NCBI GenBank assembly: GCA_004193595.1
Contig: RPGQ01000031.1
Coordinates: 1-32,844 of the forward strand
Source of the DNA: Desulfobacteraceae bacterium Eth-SRB2
Lineage (GTDB): Bacteria > Desulfobacterota > Desulfobacteria > Desulfobacterales > UBA11574
Length of the DNA stretch: 32,844 bases
Direction: 5' to 3'
The notes below the pieces were generated by a model, which was not told the origin of the DNA, ran no database searches, and saw only the letters and a list, made by a program, of their open reading frames with translations. This document shows, in pieces, positions 5,771 through 15,800 of this stretch (positions are counted from its first letter, which is position 1; each line of letters begins with the position of its first letter). The position numbers and the translations under genes are program-made.

Positions 5771-7006
5771 ATGATCCCGCGAAGCCCAAAAGGGGGTAAG
5801 GAACTCGACGCGTTGGACAAGATGATCGAGGAGATCACTGTCGATGCATACGGTGATGATGAGCAGCTCTGGGCCTTCCGGCAGGCCTTTGAGGACAATG
5901 TCGATCTGCCGGCCGATGGCTTTGTCATAGGGGAACCGGTTTCGGTGATAGAGGTGGACTACGACGGTAACCAACGACGCGGGCTGACGGCAAGATGCCG
6001 CCGCGAAGACGGTTCCGAATATGTGGTTGCGGTCTTCGATGTCGTGTTGCCGCAGGCTTCGGCAGGGGCACGGCACATCGCTGCGTACCGCAAATGGCTC
6101 AACCTTGATCCCTACCCTGCCGAAACACAGAAACCTTTTCGGCGCGGTCGGCAGCACAAGGCGGCAGCCGGTGATCTCGACTTGAGTAAGCCAGTCGATT
6201 TGGTAGCGCTCGCGGTCAAGGAGCGGGCCGCCCGATGCCGTTTGCTGGGAAGTGACCGGGTCATTACCCTGCGCACGAGCCGCCTTTGGGATGTGGCGCC
6301 TGGTACCATTGTCACGGTAACGCCTCGAAAACAGTGGCGTTATGCCGGACATCCGTATCTCTCCGGAGAGATTCAATCGATCCGGATCGACGTAGATGCC
6401 CTTGATCTGGTGCCCCTCGGTCTTGAGGACATGGGAATGTGGGACCCCAAAGAGGAGTATTGGGGAGAAGAGGACGAATCCATCGAGGAATGGGCCAAGC
6501 CGATTATCGCTCGTGGACCTCGCCCCATGTTCGAGATGGAGCAGGTGTTACCTGGTGAAAACCCTGATGATCCTTTTGATGATCCCATCACTCGGTCCAA
6601 CGATCTCAAAGATGCTGGCGAGCGAGCAGAGGCGGAAAAGATCTTGATGGAACTGTGTCAGGCAGACCTGCGTTGCCTCGATGCCCATTGGCATCTGGGC
6701 AATCTTGTCTTTGATCGCCGTCCACAAGATGCCATTCGACATTACGAGGTCGGTCTGCGCATCGGCGAGCTCTCACTGAAAAAGGACTTTAATGGCGTGT
6801 TGCCGTGGGGCCTTATCGACAACCGCTCGTTTCTGCGCTGCATGCATGGCTATGGGTTGTGTCTCTGGCGTCTTGGGCGCTTTGACGAGGCAGAGCGCGT
6901 CTTTGATAGGATGCTTTGGCTAAATCCGTCGGACAACCAGAGAGTGCGGTTTCTCATTGATGAGGTGAAAGCTAAAACACCCTGGGAGGATCGTGAAAAC
7001 GACTAA
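5771..7006 (+). CDS. TPR-containing protein of unknown function, partner of the 384-aa gene
   Basis: 411 aa, MIPRSPKGGKELDALDKMIE. Residues about 45-115 form a small beta domain (GFVIGEPVSVIEVDYDGNQR). Residues 150-215 contain a second conserved block (AVKERAARCRLLGSDRVITL, then RKQWRYAGHPYLSGEI). An acidic linker follows (230-290). The C-terminal 120 residues are tetratricopeptide-like helices (AEKILMELCQADLRCLDAHW; GLCLWRLGRFDEAERVFDRM), which normally mediate protein-protein contacts. No signal peptide or membrane segment, so cytoplasmic. The 3-bp gap after the previous gene argues for co-transcription. Codon use is GC-rich like the 384-aa gene, unlike the AT-rich gap that follows. No function known. 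Confidence 0.78.
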   Translation: MIPRSPKGGKELDALDKMIEEITVDAYGDDEQLWAFRQAFEDNVDLPADGFVIGEPVSVIEVDYDGNQRRGLTARCRREDGSEYVVAVFDVVLPQASAGARHIAAYRKWLNLDPYPAETQKPFRRGRQHKAAAGDLDLSKPVDLVALAVKERAARCRLLGSDRVITLRTSRLWDVAPGTIVTVTPRKQWRYAGHPYLSGEIQSIRIDVDALDLVPLGLEDMGMWDPKEEYWGEEDESIEEWAKPIIARGPRPMFEMEQVLPGENPDDPFDDPITRSNDLKDAGERAEAEKILMELCQADLRCLDAHWHLGNLVFDRRPQDAIRHYEVGLRIGELSLKKDFNGVLPWGLIDNRSFLRCMHGYGLCLWRLGRFDEAERVFDRMLWLNPSDNQRVRFLIDEVKAKTPWEDREND

Positions 7007-7316
7007 AAACCAAAGGGGTTGTCAATGATCGCCTTAATGAAGCCATTTCAAATATGGCGGATCCAAGAAGAAACTTATAATCTAAGGACAGTCTCCCAAA
7101 ACCAAAATTATCTCCGGAAAAACTGCTCACAGGCCCGCCCATTAATTGAATCACACACTTTTTTGTAAAATTAAAGCGCAAGATAATTCTAACTGTAAAT
7201 AGAAATGCCCTATTGTAAACAAAGATGTGCAAGATATATTTTATTGTGTTAAAATATCTTTCCTCATAATCATTTTAATTGCAGTTTTAATTATACCGTG
7301 CTAATAAAAAGTTGCT
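7007..7316. other. AT-rich gap between the unknown pair and the restriction cluster
   Basis: No gene recognised. A short coding-like scrap (VVNDRLNEAISNMADPRRNL then TAA, ending near 7080) may be a gene remnant. The right half is very AT-rich and carries the promoter candidate of the restriction operon. Confidence 0.4.
7279..7307 (+). promoter_or_regulatory. Putative promoter of the type I restriction operon
   Basis: TTGCAG (7279-7284), 17 nt, TAATAA (7302-7307). The expected start near 7314 lies only a few bases before the ATG at 7317, which has no Shine-Dalgarno, so the first gene may be read from a nearly leaderless transcript. Confidence 0.35.
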
Positions 7317-7895
7317 ATGCAATTAAAAAAAATAGCCAATATTCAAAGCGGTTACATTAGCCGAGGTAAAATTGAACCCCGCGAGAACGGTACCCATTTC
7401 CTTTTACAAGCCAGGGATGTAGATGCTGAACGTCTTACATACAAAGCTGACAACCTGGTCCGCTTTGGTCCGGATTTATCTCGTAAAGACTGGGTATTGA
7501 AGACCGATGATGTGCTTTTTATGACCCGTGGCGTCCGCAACTATTCAATACTGATAAAAGAAATACCCGATCGGGTTTTGGCGGCAGCATGTTTTTTTAT
7601 TGTGCGGGTGTCGAGTGATCTGCTTCTACCCTATTACCTGTGCTGGTATCTCAATCAGGCACAAGTGAAATATTATTTGAGCCGTCACAGCGGCAGGGGC
7701 GTCCATATGCCGGTAGTCAAGAGATTGGTTCTGGAAAACCTCAATATCCCTATCCCGCCTATTGAGGTTCAAGTTAAGATTGCGGAATTGGATGTGCTTC
7801 TGCGAAACGAAATGGAATTACTCGACAAGTTGGCTGAAAAACGTAAAAAACTGATAACGGCAGCCTGTCTGCATGCTGTTCGAAATAACTCATAG
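7317..7895 (+). CDS. hsdS: Half-size type I restriction specificity subunit (single target-recognition domain)
   Basis: 192 aa, less than half of a normal HsdS (about 400 aa). Residues 1-140 form one target-recognition domain (LKKIANIQSGYISRGKI; LLPYYLCWYLNQAQVKYYL). Residues 143-192 are a single conserved coiled-coil arm (NLNIPIPPIEVQVKIAELD; LLDKLAEKRKKLITAA). Half-size S subunits dimerise to give a two-domain reader of palindrome-like sites (established for natural and engineered half-S proteins). It lies 14 bp upstream of hsdM, and a full-length hsdS follows hsdM, so this operon encodes two specificity subunits. No ribosome-binding site is evident at the ATG; see the near-leaderless promoter. 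The symbol is used for the family. Confidence 0.85.
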   Translation: MQLKKIANIQSGYISRGKIEPRENGTHFLLQARDVDAERLTYKADNLVRFGPDLSRKDWVLKTDDVLFMTRGVRNYSILIKEIPDRVLAAACFFIVRVSSDLLLPYYLCWYLNQAQVKYYLSRHSGRGVHMPVVKRLVLENLNIPIPPIEVQVKIAELDVLLRNEMELLDKLAEKRKKLITAACLHAVRNNS

Positions 7896-7909
7896 TTGAG
7901 GTTAATGTG

Positions 7910-9448
7910 ATGAACGATCAACAAAAACGTAATGGAATTTTTAATAAAGTTTGGCAGGCATGTGATACGTTTCGTGGTGTAATCGATCCGGCCCAGTACA
8001 AGGACTATATCCTCACGATGTTGTTTGTTAAATACCTCAGCGATATACACAAATCCAAGGCGGCTGAATTCGAAAAAAAATACAAAGGAGATAAGGTTCG
8101 CATACAAAGAGCACTCGACCGGGAGCGTTTTATCATCCCGAGCATTGAAATCAGAGACAACAAAGGGAAAGTGGAAGATACTTTTCCTGGGCTGTTCGAC
8201 AGCTTGTATGAACGGCGCAGCAGATCCAATATCGGTGAGTTGATTAACATCCTTCTGGAACACATTGAAGATGCCAACAAAACCAAACTTCACAATGTGT
8301 TTCGCAATATCGACTTTAATAGCGAGGCCAATCTTGGACAAACCCGCCAGCGGAATACGCGCTTAAAAAACTTGTTGGAAGATCTGGTGGCTTTGGATCT
8401 GCGACCCGAAGCCGTTGAACACATGGACATTATCGGTGATGTATACGAGTACTTGATCGCCCGATTTGCCGCCACCGCCGGCAAAAAGGCCGGTGAGTTC
8501 TATACCCCTGCGGAAGTCTCGGAAACCCTTGCCAGACTCGTATCGCCAAAGCCCGGTGACCGAATCTGCGATCCGGCATGCGGGTCCGGCTCCCTGTTGA
8601 TTCGGACGGCCCAAAAGGTCGAATCAGCCGACTTTTCGCTTTACGGTCAGGAGATGAACGGCAGTACCTGGGCTTTGTGTAAAATGAACATGTTTTTGCA
8701 CAAGGTCGATTCCGCCCATATTGAGTGGGAGGACACCATCCGACATCCGCAATTTGTTGAAGACGATGCATTGATGAAATTCGACGTGGTGATCGCCAAT
8801 CCGCCGTTCAGCCTGGACAAATGGGGCCAGGAAATCGCTGCCGGGGATCGCTATGGCCGTTTTTATCGCGGTATTCCGCCCAAAAGCAAAGGCGACTGGG
8901 CTTTTATATCCCATATGCTGGCGACGGCGGTGGAAGGCAAAGGGCGCGTCGGTGTCGTTGTGCCGCACGGCGTCCTTTTCAGGGGGGGCCAGGAAGGCAA
9001 AATTCGTGAAACAGTAATTCGTGAGAATCTTCTTGATGCCGTGATCGGCCTGCCTGCGAACCTGTTTTACGGTACCAGTATTCCCGCAGCACTGATAATC
9101 TTTGACAAGTCCCGGAAACCCAACGCCAAGGGCAAGGTATTTTTTATCGACGCCGGCCGTGAATTCGAACAGAACACCAATCAGAATAAGCTCAGGACTC
9201 AGGATATCGACAGAATCGTCGATACATTTCAAAAACGCAAGACCATAGATAAATATTCGTACCTTGCAAACTATGCCGAGATCGAGGAGAACGCATTCAA
9301 TCTCAATATTCCGCGCTATGTGGATACGTTTGAGGAGGAGGAAGAGATTGATATCGCGGCCGTTAAGCAGGAGATTGAGCAGATCGAAGCCGAACTGGCT
9401 GAAACCCGGAAGGAAATGAACAAATACTTGGAGGAACTTGGATTCTAA
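7910..9448 (+). CDS. hsdM: Type I restriction-modification DNA methyltransferase subunit HsdM
   Basis: 512 aa from ATG 7910, preferred over GTG 7907 because GAGG lies 8 nt upstream. Residues 5-135 are the helical HsdM N-terminal domain. The methylase core follows, with GEFYTPAEVSETLARLVSP, motif I DPACGSGSLL (about 221-230) binding S-adenosylmethionine, and motif IV NPPF (about 297-300), the mark of N6-adenine methylation. The C-terminal 45 residues are a charged coiled coil that contacts HsdS. HsdM2-HsdS methylates adenine in both strands of a bipartite site and protects it from HsdR. It lies between the half-size and full-size hsdS genes; all motifs are intact, so it is expected to be active. 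Confidence 0.96.
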   Translation: MNDQQKRNGIFNKVWQACDTFRGVIDPAQYKDYILTMLFVKYLSDIHKSKAAEFEKKYKGDKVRIQRALDRERFIIPSIEIRDNKGKVEDTFPGLFDSLYERRSRSNIGELINILLEHIEDANKTKLHNVFRNIDFNSEANLGQTRQRNTRLKNLLEDLVALDLRPEAVEHMDIIGDVYEYLIARFAATAGKKAGEFYTPAEVSETLARLVSPKPGDRICDPACGSGSLLIRTAQKVESADFSLYGQEMNGSTWALCKMNMFLHKVDSAHIEWEDTIRHPQFVEDDALMKFDVVIANPPFSLDKWGQEIAAGDRYGRFYRGIPPKSKGDWAFISHMLATAVEGKGRVGVVVPHGVLFRGGQEGKIRETVIRENLLDAVIGLPANLFYGTSIPAALIIFDKSRKPNAKGKVFFIDAGREFEQNTNQNKLRTQDIDRIVDTFQKRKTIDKYSYLANYAEIEENAFNLNIPRYVDTFEEEEEIDIAAVKQEIEQIEAELAETRKEMNKYLEELGF

Positions 9449-9687
9449 AGCTTGAAGTATCGGAATGGATATTCTGAAAGAAATTACCGGCTATTAACGC
9501 AACAGAACTTTTCTTTTCAGGCAATATCTGAATATTTTCAGATAGAAAAATGAAATATAGTGTTTTTTTATTGTGCGTTACCGCCAAAAAACACAATATA
9601 AAAATTTGTATTGTGTGTTGAAATAAAAAAACTGCTTCAAACGAACGAAGATTTTGAACGGGTTGCAAAACAGATCGAGAACAACAA
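9449..9687. other. AT-rich gap between hsdM and hsdS with a possible tiny ORF
   Basis: A TTG-started frame 9611-9691 reads CVEIKKLLQTNEDFERVAKQ then IENNK, and its TGA stop overlaps the hsdS ATG (ATGA). The overlap and protein-like composition suggest the 3' end of a decayed gene that once coupled to hsdS; only 26 codons remain. A direct reading of the rest shows no gene. Confidence 0.3.
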
Positions 9688-10938
9688 ATGAGCAAACGCA
9701 ACGAAAACAGACCGGGATACAAAAAAACCAAGGTGGGATGGATTCCAGAGGAATGGAATTGTCAACACTTACATAATTTGTGTACAGCATCCGGACAATA
9801 TGGCGCCTGTGCACCTGCAATTCCATATTTAAATGAAGCTCCTCGATATATTCGCATTACTGATATTACGGATAATGGTAACCTGTTGAATATAAACAAA
9901 GTCTCTATCCCCCCTGATTCTGCTGTAAAATACTTTCTTTCATTTGGAGACTTTCTTTTCGCCAGAACAGGGGCAACTGTTGGAAAGACTTATCTACATG
10001 ATAAGGATTCAGGGCAATATGCATTTGCTGGATACTTAATTCGTTTTATCCCTGACGAGAACTTACTGTTAGGTGTATTTTTGAAAAACTATACACAAAC
10101 GGATAGATACTACTATTGGGTAAAGACAACCCTTCATGCCGGAGCCCAACCCAATATAAACGCGGCTGAATACGGTTCGCTTTCAGTTCCTGTCCCCCCT
10201 CTCCCCGAGCAGAAAAAAATCGCTGAAATCCTTTCCACCTGGGATGAAGCCATCGAGCAAACGCGCAAGCTCATCGATGCGAAAAAGCGCCGCAAGAAAG
10301 CCCTCATGCAAGAACTGCTTACGGGCAAAAAGCGATTTAAGGATAATGGTGGGAACGATTGGCGAATTAGGTCTTTTGGAGAACTTGTTGAGCCTGTATC
10401 ACGACCCATACCTAAACCAAAGGAACCATATCTATCGATCGGGATTCGTAGCCATGGCAAAGGAACTTTTCAGAAGATTGTCGAATTGCCTGAGAAGGTC
10501 ATGATGGACACTCTATATCGCATTGATTTTCAAGACCTTGTAACAAACATTACTTTTGCATGGGAAGGAGCTATTGCTATTGCAACAGAGCGAGACAAAG
10601 GTGGGTTAGTATCTCATAGATTTCCTACATATCGTTTCAGAGAAAAAGAAGCAGATATTGGCTTTTTCAGCCACCTAATTTTATCGAAAAAATTTGTCTG
10701 GGATCTTGGTCTAATCTCACCTGGTGGAGCAGGCAGGAATCGCGTAATGAGTAAGAAGAATTTTTTAAAGCTTAAAGTTTTTGTACCCTCAATTGAGATA
10801 CAAGAGGAAATCGGAAAGATACTAACAACAGCTGATAATAAAATAAAGGCCTTAGAAAACTATCGGAACACTGCGGATAAACAAAAACGCGGCCTAATGC
10901 AAAAGCTGCTGACGGGTGAAGTGCGGGTAAGTGTTTGA
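9688..10938 (+). CDS. hsdS: Type I restriction specificity subunit HsdS, full length
   Basis: 416 aa with two target-recognition domains. TRD1 spans about 15-175 (DITDNGNLLNINKVSI; GDFLFARTGATVGKTYL). The central conserved region is about 172-217 (PLPEQKKIAEILSTWDEAIE then KRRKKALMQELLTGKKRF). TRD2 spans about 225-370 (WAWEGAIAIATERDKGG-like segment, really TFAWEGAIAIATERDKGG). The distal conserved region 370-416 repeats the first (RGLMQKLLTGEVRV). Each TRD reads half of a bipartite site, and the two coiled-coil arms set the spacer length. The ATG overlaps the TGA of a small upstream frame. It probably works with the HsdM at 7910 and the HsdR at 12814. Intact by length and motif order. Confidence 0.93.
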   Translation: MSKRNENRPGYKKTKVGWIPEEWNCQHLHNLCTASGQYGACAPAIPYLNEAPRYIRITDITDNGNLLNINKVSIPPDSAVKYFLSFGDFLFARTGATVGKTYLHDKDSGQYAFAGYLIRFIPDENLLLGVFLKNYTQTDRYYYWVKTTLHAGAQPNINAAEYGSLSVPVPPLPEQKKIAEILSTWDEAIEQTRKLIDAKKRRKKALMQELLTGKKRFKDNGGNDWRIRSFGELVEPVSRPIPKPKEPYLSIGIRSHGKGTFQKIVELPEKVMMDTLYRIDFQDLVTNITFAWEGAIAIATERDKGGLVSHRFPTYRFREKEADIGFFSHLILSKKFVWDLGLISPGGAGRNRVMSKKNFLKLKVFVPSIEIQEEIGKILTTADNKIKALENYRNTADKQKRGLMQKLLTGEVRVSV

Positions 10939-11247
10939 AGTTACAGTGGTAAGCACTGATATTTCCCCGCAATGATAAAAAAGGTTCGCTCGGACGGCGA
11001 ACCCATCTCCTTTGGCGCTTACATCCTAATGGAATGGCCAATGAGTGATAAGATAATCGCTGTGTTGAAAAGAAATGTCAATAGGCAAGAGATGAAAAAC
11101 ATTCTTTTTTGTACATGCTTTGTCTTTCGTGTTTAATAAAGCATTTTGGAGAATATCATACTCTTGTTGATGTTCCGAAAGAAGGGTAAAAGTTTTTCCG
11201 GAATTTTCTTCCGCGACTTTTGACCAACAAAAGGTCAACAAAATATC
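10939..11247. other. Gap between hsdS and the AlbA_2/ATPase gene
   Basis: About 310 bp. A 54-codon frame (10972-11136) begins MIKKVRSDGEPISFGAYILM but has no ribosome-binding site and no recognised family. A short dyad GGTTCG...CGAACC (near 10983-11003) is present without a T-run. The right half is AT-rich and could hold a promoter, but no clear -35/-10 pair was found. Confidence 0.3.
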
Positions 11248-12804
11248 ATGAACCTTCCCATCAACATAAACGACCTTCTCACCGCCCGCACGGTTGAGTG
11301 GGAGCGGCTGGAATTCAAGGCGGGTTGGAACCCGCAAGCTGTGCTGCATACCATGTGTGCCTTTGCCAATGATTTTCACAATCTTGGTGGCGGATACATC
11401 ATCATCGGTGTCGAAGAGGACAACGGTCGTCCGATTCTGCCTCCTCTCGGTCTGCCGGCAACGCAACTCGATGACATTCAAAAGAAAATTGTAGAGCTTG
11501 GCTATCGAATGGCTCCCTATTATCATCCCATTATTGGCCCCTGCGAAGTTAACGGAAGACATATTCTTGTACTTTGGGCAACCGGTGGGCAGACCAGACC
11601 CTACAAGGCTCCGGTATCTTTATCAAAAGGCGAACGGGGATTTGCTTATTATATCCGGAAAGGCTCGGTAACGGTTCGGGCCAGACACCAGGATGAAACT
11701 GAGTTGATGTCTCTGGCTGCTACCGTTCCGTTTGATGACCGAATGAACCGGAGCGCATCCTTGGACGATCTGGATTTGGGGCTGATACGCGCCTATCTAA
11801 AGCAGGTTAAAAGCGATCTTTTCCGGGAATCTGTTGAAATGGATTTTGTCCGGCTTTGCAGACAAATGAACATTGTCGATGGAGCGGATGAATCCGTATG
11901 GCCGAAAAATGTCGGGCTGATGTTTTTTAATGACAAGCCCTCACATTTCTTTCAGCAGACTCAAATCGATATTGTTCATTTTCCCGAGGGACCCGGTGCT
12001 GATTCTTTCACGGAAAAAATCTTCAAAGGGCCGCTTCACACCATGTTGCAGGATGCACTTTCCCATATCCGCTCCATGGTTATCGAGGAAAAGGTGGTAA
12101 AACACCCTGACCGGCCCGAAGCGGACCGGTTTTTCAATTATCCTTTTCCCGCCATAGAGGAAGCGCTGTGCAATGCCGTGTACCATCGATCCTATGAAAT
12201 ACGTGAGCCCGTTGAAGTGCGGATTCTGCCGGACTCCATTACTATCGGCAGTTTTCCAGGGCCGGACCGCTCCATCCGAGATCAGGATATGCGCAAATTC
12301 CGCTTTCTCTCTCGCCGTTATCGTAACCGGCGGGTGGGCGAATTTTTAAAAGAACTTGAAATGACCGAGGGGCGTGGAACCGGCATCCCGAAAATGTTGC
12401 GTGAAATTGAGAAAAACGGATCTCCTGAACCGACATTTCACACAGATAATGATCGGACATTTTTCCTTGTTGAATTTCCCGTTCATCCGTTTTTTGCAAA
12501 AGCTATGAAAAAAGAGGATGTTACGGAAGTCACCACGGAAGTCACCACGGAAGTCACCACGGAAGTCAAACGGCTCCTGGATGTTATGACCGGCGATCAT
12601 TCTCGCAAGGAGCTTCAGGAACTACTCAGTTTAAAAAACGCTGAGCATTTTCGAAAAACTTACCTCTTACCGGCAATAAACGCTGGCTTTATGGAAATGA
12701 CACTACCGGACAAGCCGAAAAGTCGGCTTCAGAAGTACCGGCTTACGGAGACAGGGCTGGCGTTGCAGAAATTGCTGGCGGGAGAAACTCGGGCAAGAAA
12801 ATAG
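11248..12804 (+). CDS. AlbA_2-type ATP-binding protein embedded in the restriction operon
   Basis: 518 aa. Residues about 12-150 are an AlbA_2 (Schlafen-like) domain: EWERLEFKAGWN then NLGGGYIIIGVEEDNGRPI. Residues about 300-420 form the RecG-like/HATPase C-terminal block (EEALCNAVYHRSYEIREPVE; later EMTEGRGTGIPKML). A Thr-Glu-Val repeat linker (about 426-441) leads to a winged-helix tail (SRKELQELLSLKNAEHFRKT). Such proteins are usually called putative transcriptional regulators or RecG-related, and are often found inside type I restriction loci; their role there is not settled. AlbA_2/Schlafen-like domains can have RNase activity, so a toxin-like or regulatory role is possible (inference). 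It is followed 9 bp later by hsdR, implying co-transcription. Confidence 0.85.
   Translation: MNLPININDLLTARTVEWERLEFKAGWNPQAVLHTMCAFANDFHNLGGGYIIIGVEEDNGRPILPPLGLPATQLDDIQKKIVELGYRMAPYYHPIIGPCEVNGRHILVLWATGGQTRPYKAPVSLSKGERGFAYYIRKGSVTVRARHQDETELMSLAATVPFDDRMNRSASLDDLDLGLIRAYLKQVKSDLFRESVEMDFVRLCRQMNIVDGADESVWPKNVGLMFFNDKPSHFFQQTQIDIVHFPEGPGADSFTEKIFKGPLHTMLQDALSHIRSMVIEEKVVKHPDRPEADRFFNYPFPAIEEALCNAVYHRSYEIREPVEVRILPDSITIGSFPGPDRSIRDQDMRKFRFLSRRYRNRRVGEFLKELEMTEGRGTGIPKMLREIEKNGSPEPTFHTDNDRTFFLVEFPVHPFFAKAMKKEDVTEVTTEVTTEVTTEVKRLLDVMTGDHSRKELQELLSLKNAEHFRKTYLLPAINAGFMEMTLPDKPKSRLQKYRLTETGLALQKLLAGETRARK
12524..12568 (+). repeat. Tandem 12-bp repeat encoding Thr-Glu-Val-Thr units
   Basis: CGGAAGTCACCA occurs three times in a row (12524-12559) plus a partial fourth copy to 12568. 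The unit length is a multiple of three, so copy-number change alters linker length without breaking the frame. Confidence 0.9.
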
Positions 12805-12813
12805 GAAAAGCCT

Positions 12814-15800
12814 ATGGAAGAACAAGCCCCATTTGGAAAACCTGATTACGAGCTTCCGAGCTATTTAGAAAAGGTTCAATCGCAGCTTCCGGCCCTGCAT
12901 TTGTTGATGCAGCTTGGCTGGCGGTATTTGACGCCGGAAAAGACTGTTCAGCTCCGGGGCGGACGGCTGGGTTCAACAATCCTGGAGCCGATTCTGGTCG
13001 ATCACATCCGCACTCATTGTTGTTATGAATTCAAAGGCGGTACGCACCCATTCACCGAAAATGCCATCCAAAATGCGGTGCAGGCGCTCAAAGGATTCCG
13101 GGCCACGGGTGCAACGCACCAAAATGAACAGGCCTATGACCTGTTGTGTCTCGGAACCAGCGTGCCCCAGACAGTCGAAGGGGACACCAAGAGCTTTACC
13201 ATCGATTTTATCGACTGGAAAAACCCTGAAAACAATCTCTTCCACTGCACCGCGGAATACAAGGTCGAGCGTATCGGATTCCAAAAGCATTATATTCCCG
13301 ACATTGTGTTGTTTGTAAACGGCATCCCCCTGGTTGTGATCGAATGTAAGCGGTCCGCATATACCCAAACCCAAAAAAAACCGATCGACCTGGCCATCGA
13401 CCAGCTTGACGATTATCAGGCCAAAGACGGCATTCCCCAGCTTTTTCTCTACAGCCAACTGCTGCTGGCTCTGGCTCGCGACAAGGCCCGCTACGGCACA
13501 ACCGGTACGGTGCGGCAATTCTGGGCGACCTGGAGGGAAGAGCATCTTGACACCCCCATTCAAAAGTTAATTCATCAATCGCTCGATCAAGAAGATATCG
13601 ACAAACTATTATCCTGGCCTTTTGCAGATGTCCGCAACGCTTACCTGTCTATTCTTGAGAAGGGCAGAGAAGTTTACGAACAGGACCGGGCGCTCTATGC
13701 CCTGTGCCGCCCGGAGCGCTTGTTAGAAATCGCGTACAAATTTATCCTGTATGACGGCGGCATAAAAAAAATAGCCCGGTATCAGCAGTATTTTACCGTG
13801 CATGACATCATAGATCGCGTGATGAGCGCTGCCGGGGATGAACCGCGACGGGGCGGAGTGGTCTGGCACACCCAGGGCAGCGGCAAATCGCTGACCATGG
13901 TGATGCTGGCAAAATCATTGGCCTTGCGAACGGATATTCTAAGCCCCAAGGTTATTCTGGTTACGGATCGGATCGATCTGGACGATCAAATTTGCGGAAC
14001 ATTTCGCGCCTGTGGTCTTGAACCGGAGCAGGCCAATACCGGCACGCATCTGGTGGATCTGCTGCTAGATCACCGCTCACACGTGGTCACCACGCTTATT
14101 CACAAGTTTGCTACGGCGGTTTCCAACCGGAAGTTAACCCGGGTGGGCCGCAATACTTTCGTTCTGGTGGATGAGGGCCACAGAAGCCAGTACCATGAAC
14201 AGCATGCGCGTATGCGGCTGGCACTTAAAGGTTCTTGTTTCATTGCGTTTACCGGAACGCCCCTGGCCAAATCCGCCAAAAAGAACACCTTTGCCCAATT
14301 CGGAGACCTTTTCCGCCCGGCCTATACGATTGCACGCGCCGTGGAAGACCAGGCCGTTGTACCGCTGCTTTACGAGGGTCGGCATGTACCCCAGGCGGTC
14401 GAAAAAGCCGTCATTGACGGCTGGTTTGAAAAACTCACCCTGGGGCTGACCAACGATCAAAAAGCCGACCTGAAACGCAAATTCTCCACCGAACGCCAGC
14501 TCAACAAAGCCGTCCGAAAAGTTCGCATGGTCGCCTGGGACGTGAGTCTGCATTATTCCATGGCCTATCAGGGAACCGGCCTTAAAGGACAACTGGTTAC
14601 CACAAGCAAAGAAACGGCCCTCAAATATAAGCAATTCATGGACGAATTCGGCCTGGTTTCCACTGAGGTTTTGATTTCTGCACCGGCCGCGCGCGAAGGT
14701 GAAGATAAGGGCGTTGGGCCGTCTGAAACAGAAAACAGCTTTTGGCAAACGATGATGGATCGGTACGGTACTGAAAAAAATTACAACAAACAACTGATCA
14801 ACGCCTTCAAACACGGAGACACTCCTGAAATCATCATCGTGGTTGACAAACTCATCACCGGCTTTGATGCTCCGGCAAACACGGTGCTGTATTTGGCCCG
14901 CAAGCTCAAAGAGCACACCCTGCTTCAGGCCATTGCCCGTGTCAACCGACTTCATGAAGGCAAGGAATACGGACTGATTCTTGATTACAGCGGAGTTATT
15001 GAAGAGCTGGACCAAGCCATAGATTTTTATAGCCTTCTGGCCGACTATGACCGGTCGGATTTGGAAGAGACGGTTACCTACATTGCCGATAAGGCCGCGG
15101 AGCTGCCGCAACTGAATTCGAACGTATGGGAGCTCTTTGGCGAAGTGAAAGGCGCCAAGGACCCGGAAGTCTATGAAGTGCATCTGCGCGATGCGGACCT
15201 GCGCAACAAGTTTTATGAGCGATTCAGTCTGTTCGCGCGTACGCTGGCACTTGCCCTGTCGTCTGCCGGCTTCCTGGAAACCACCCCGACGAAAACGATC
15301 AACAGATATAAGGCGGATCTTAAGTTTTTCCAGAATTTAAGGGCAGCTGTTACCCAACGCTATCAGGAGACAATTAATTTCTCGGAATATGAGCCCAAGA
15401 TCAAGAAGCTGATCGATACGCATGTTGGTGCCGGAGAAGTTGAACAACTCTGTGAACCGATCAATCTTCTGAATGCCAGGGAGCGACATCAGGTGCTCGA
15501 AGATAATGGGGTGAGCGTAGGGGCCAAGGCAGACAAAATCGCTGCTGCGACTCGACATGTGATCGAGCAAGAAATTGCCAAAGACCCTGCCTTTTATAAA
15601 AGGTTTTCCAGACTTTTGGAGGATGTGATCGAAGCCTACCATGCCGGAAGGCTTCAAGCCCTGGAAGCCCTTGAAAAAATTAAAGACATCTCGACCAAAG
15701 TTGTCACACATACGGACGATGATATTCCTGCAGAACTTATCGGAAAAGATATGGCGCGTCGTTATTTTGGATGCGTTTCCGAGGCATTGACTGAATACGG

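Noticed and set aside
5537..6376. Minus-strand frame of 279 codons opposite the unknown pair
   Set aside because: Antisense to two genes whose conserved-looking frames are supported by operon spacing and, for the first, by a diverged paralog at 25065.
10983..11003. GGTTCG/CGAACC dyad as the hsdS terminator
   Set aside because: No T-run follows and the dyad is short.
12524..12568. CRISPR-like or phase-variable on/off repeat
   Set aside because: Units are contiguous 12-mers without spacers, and the unit length keeps the frame, so it is neither CRISPR nor an on/off switch.
14134..15183. Long minus-strand open frame (349 codons) inside hsdR
   Set aside because: It lies entirely antisense to an hsdR with all motifs intact, and its translation shows no motif or ribosome-binding site. 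It is a shadow of the GC-biased coding strand.
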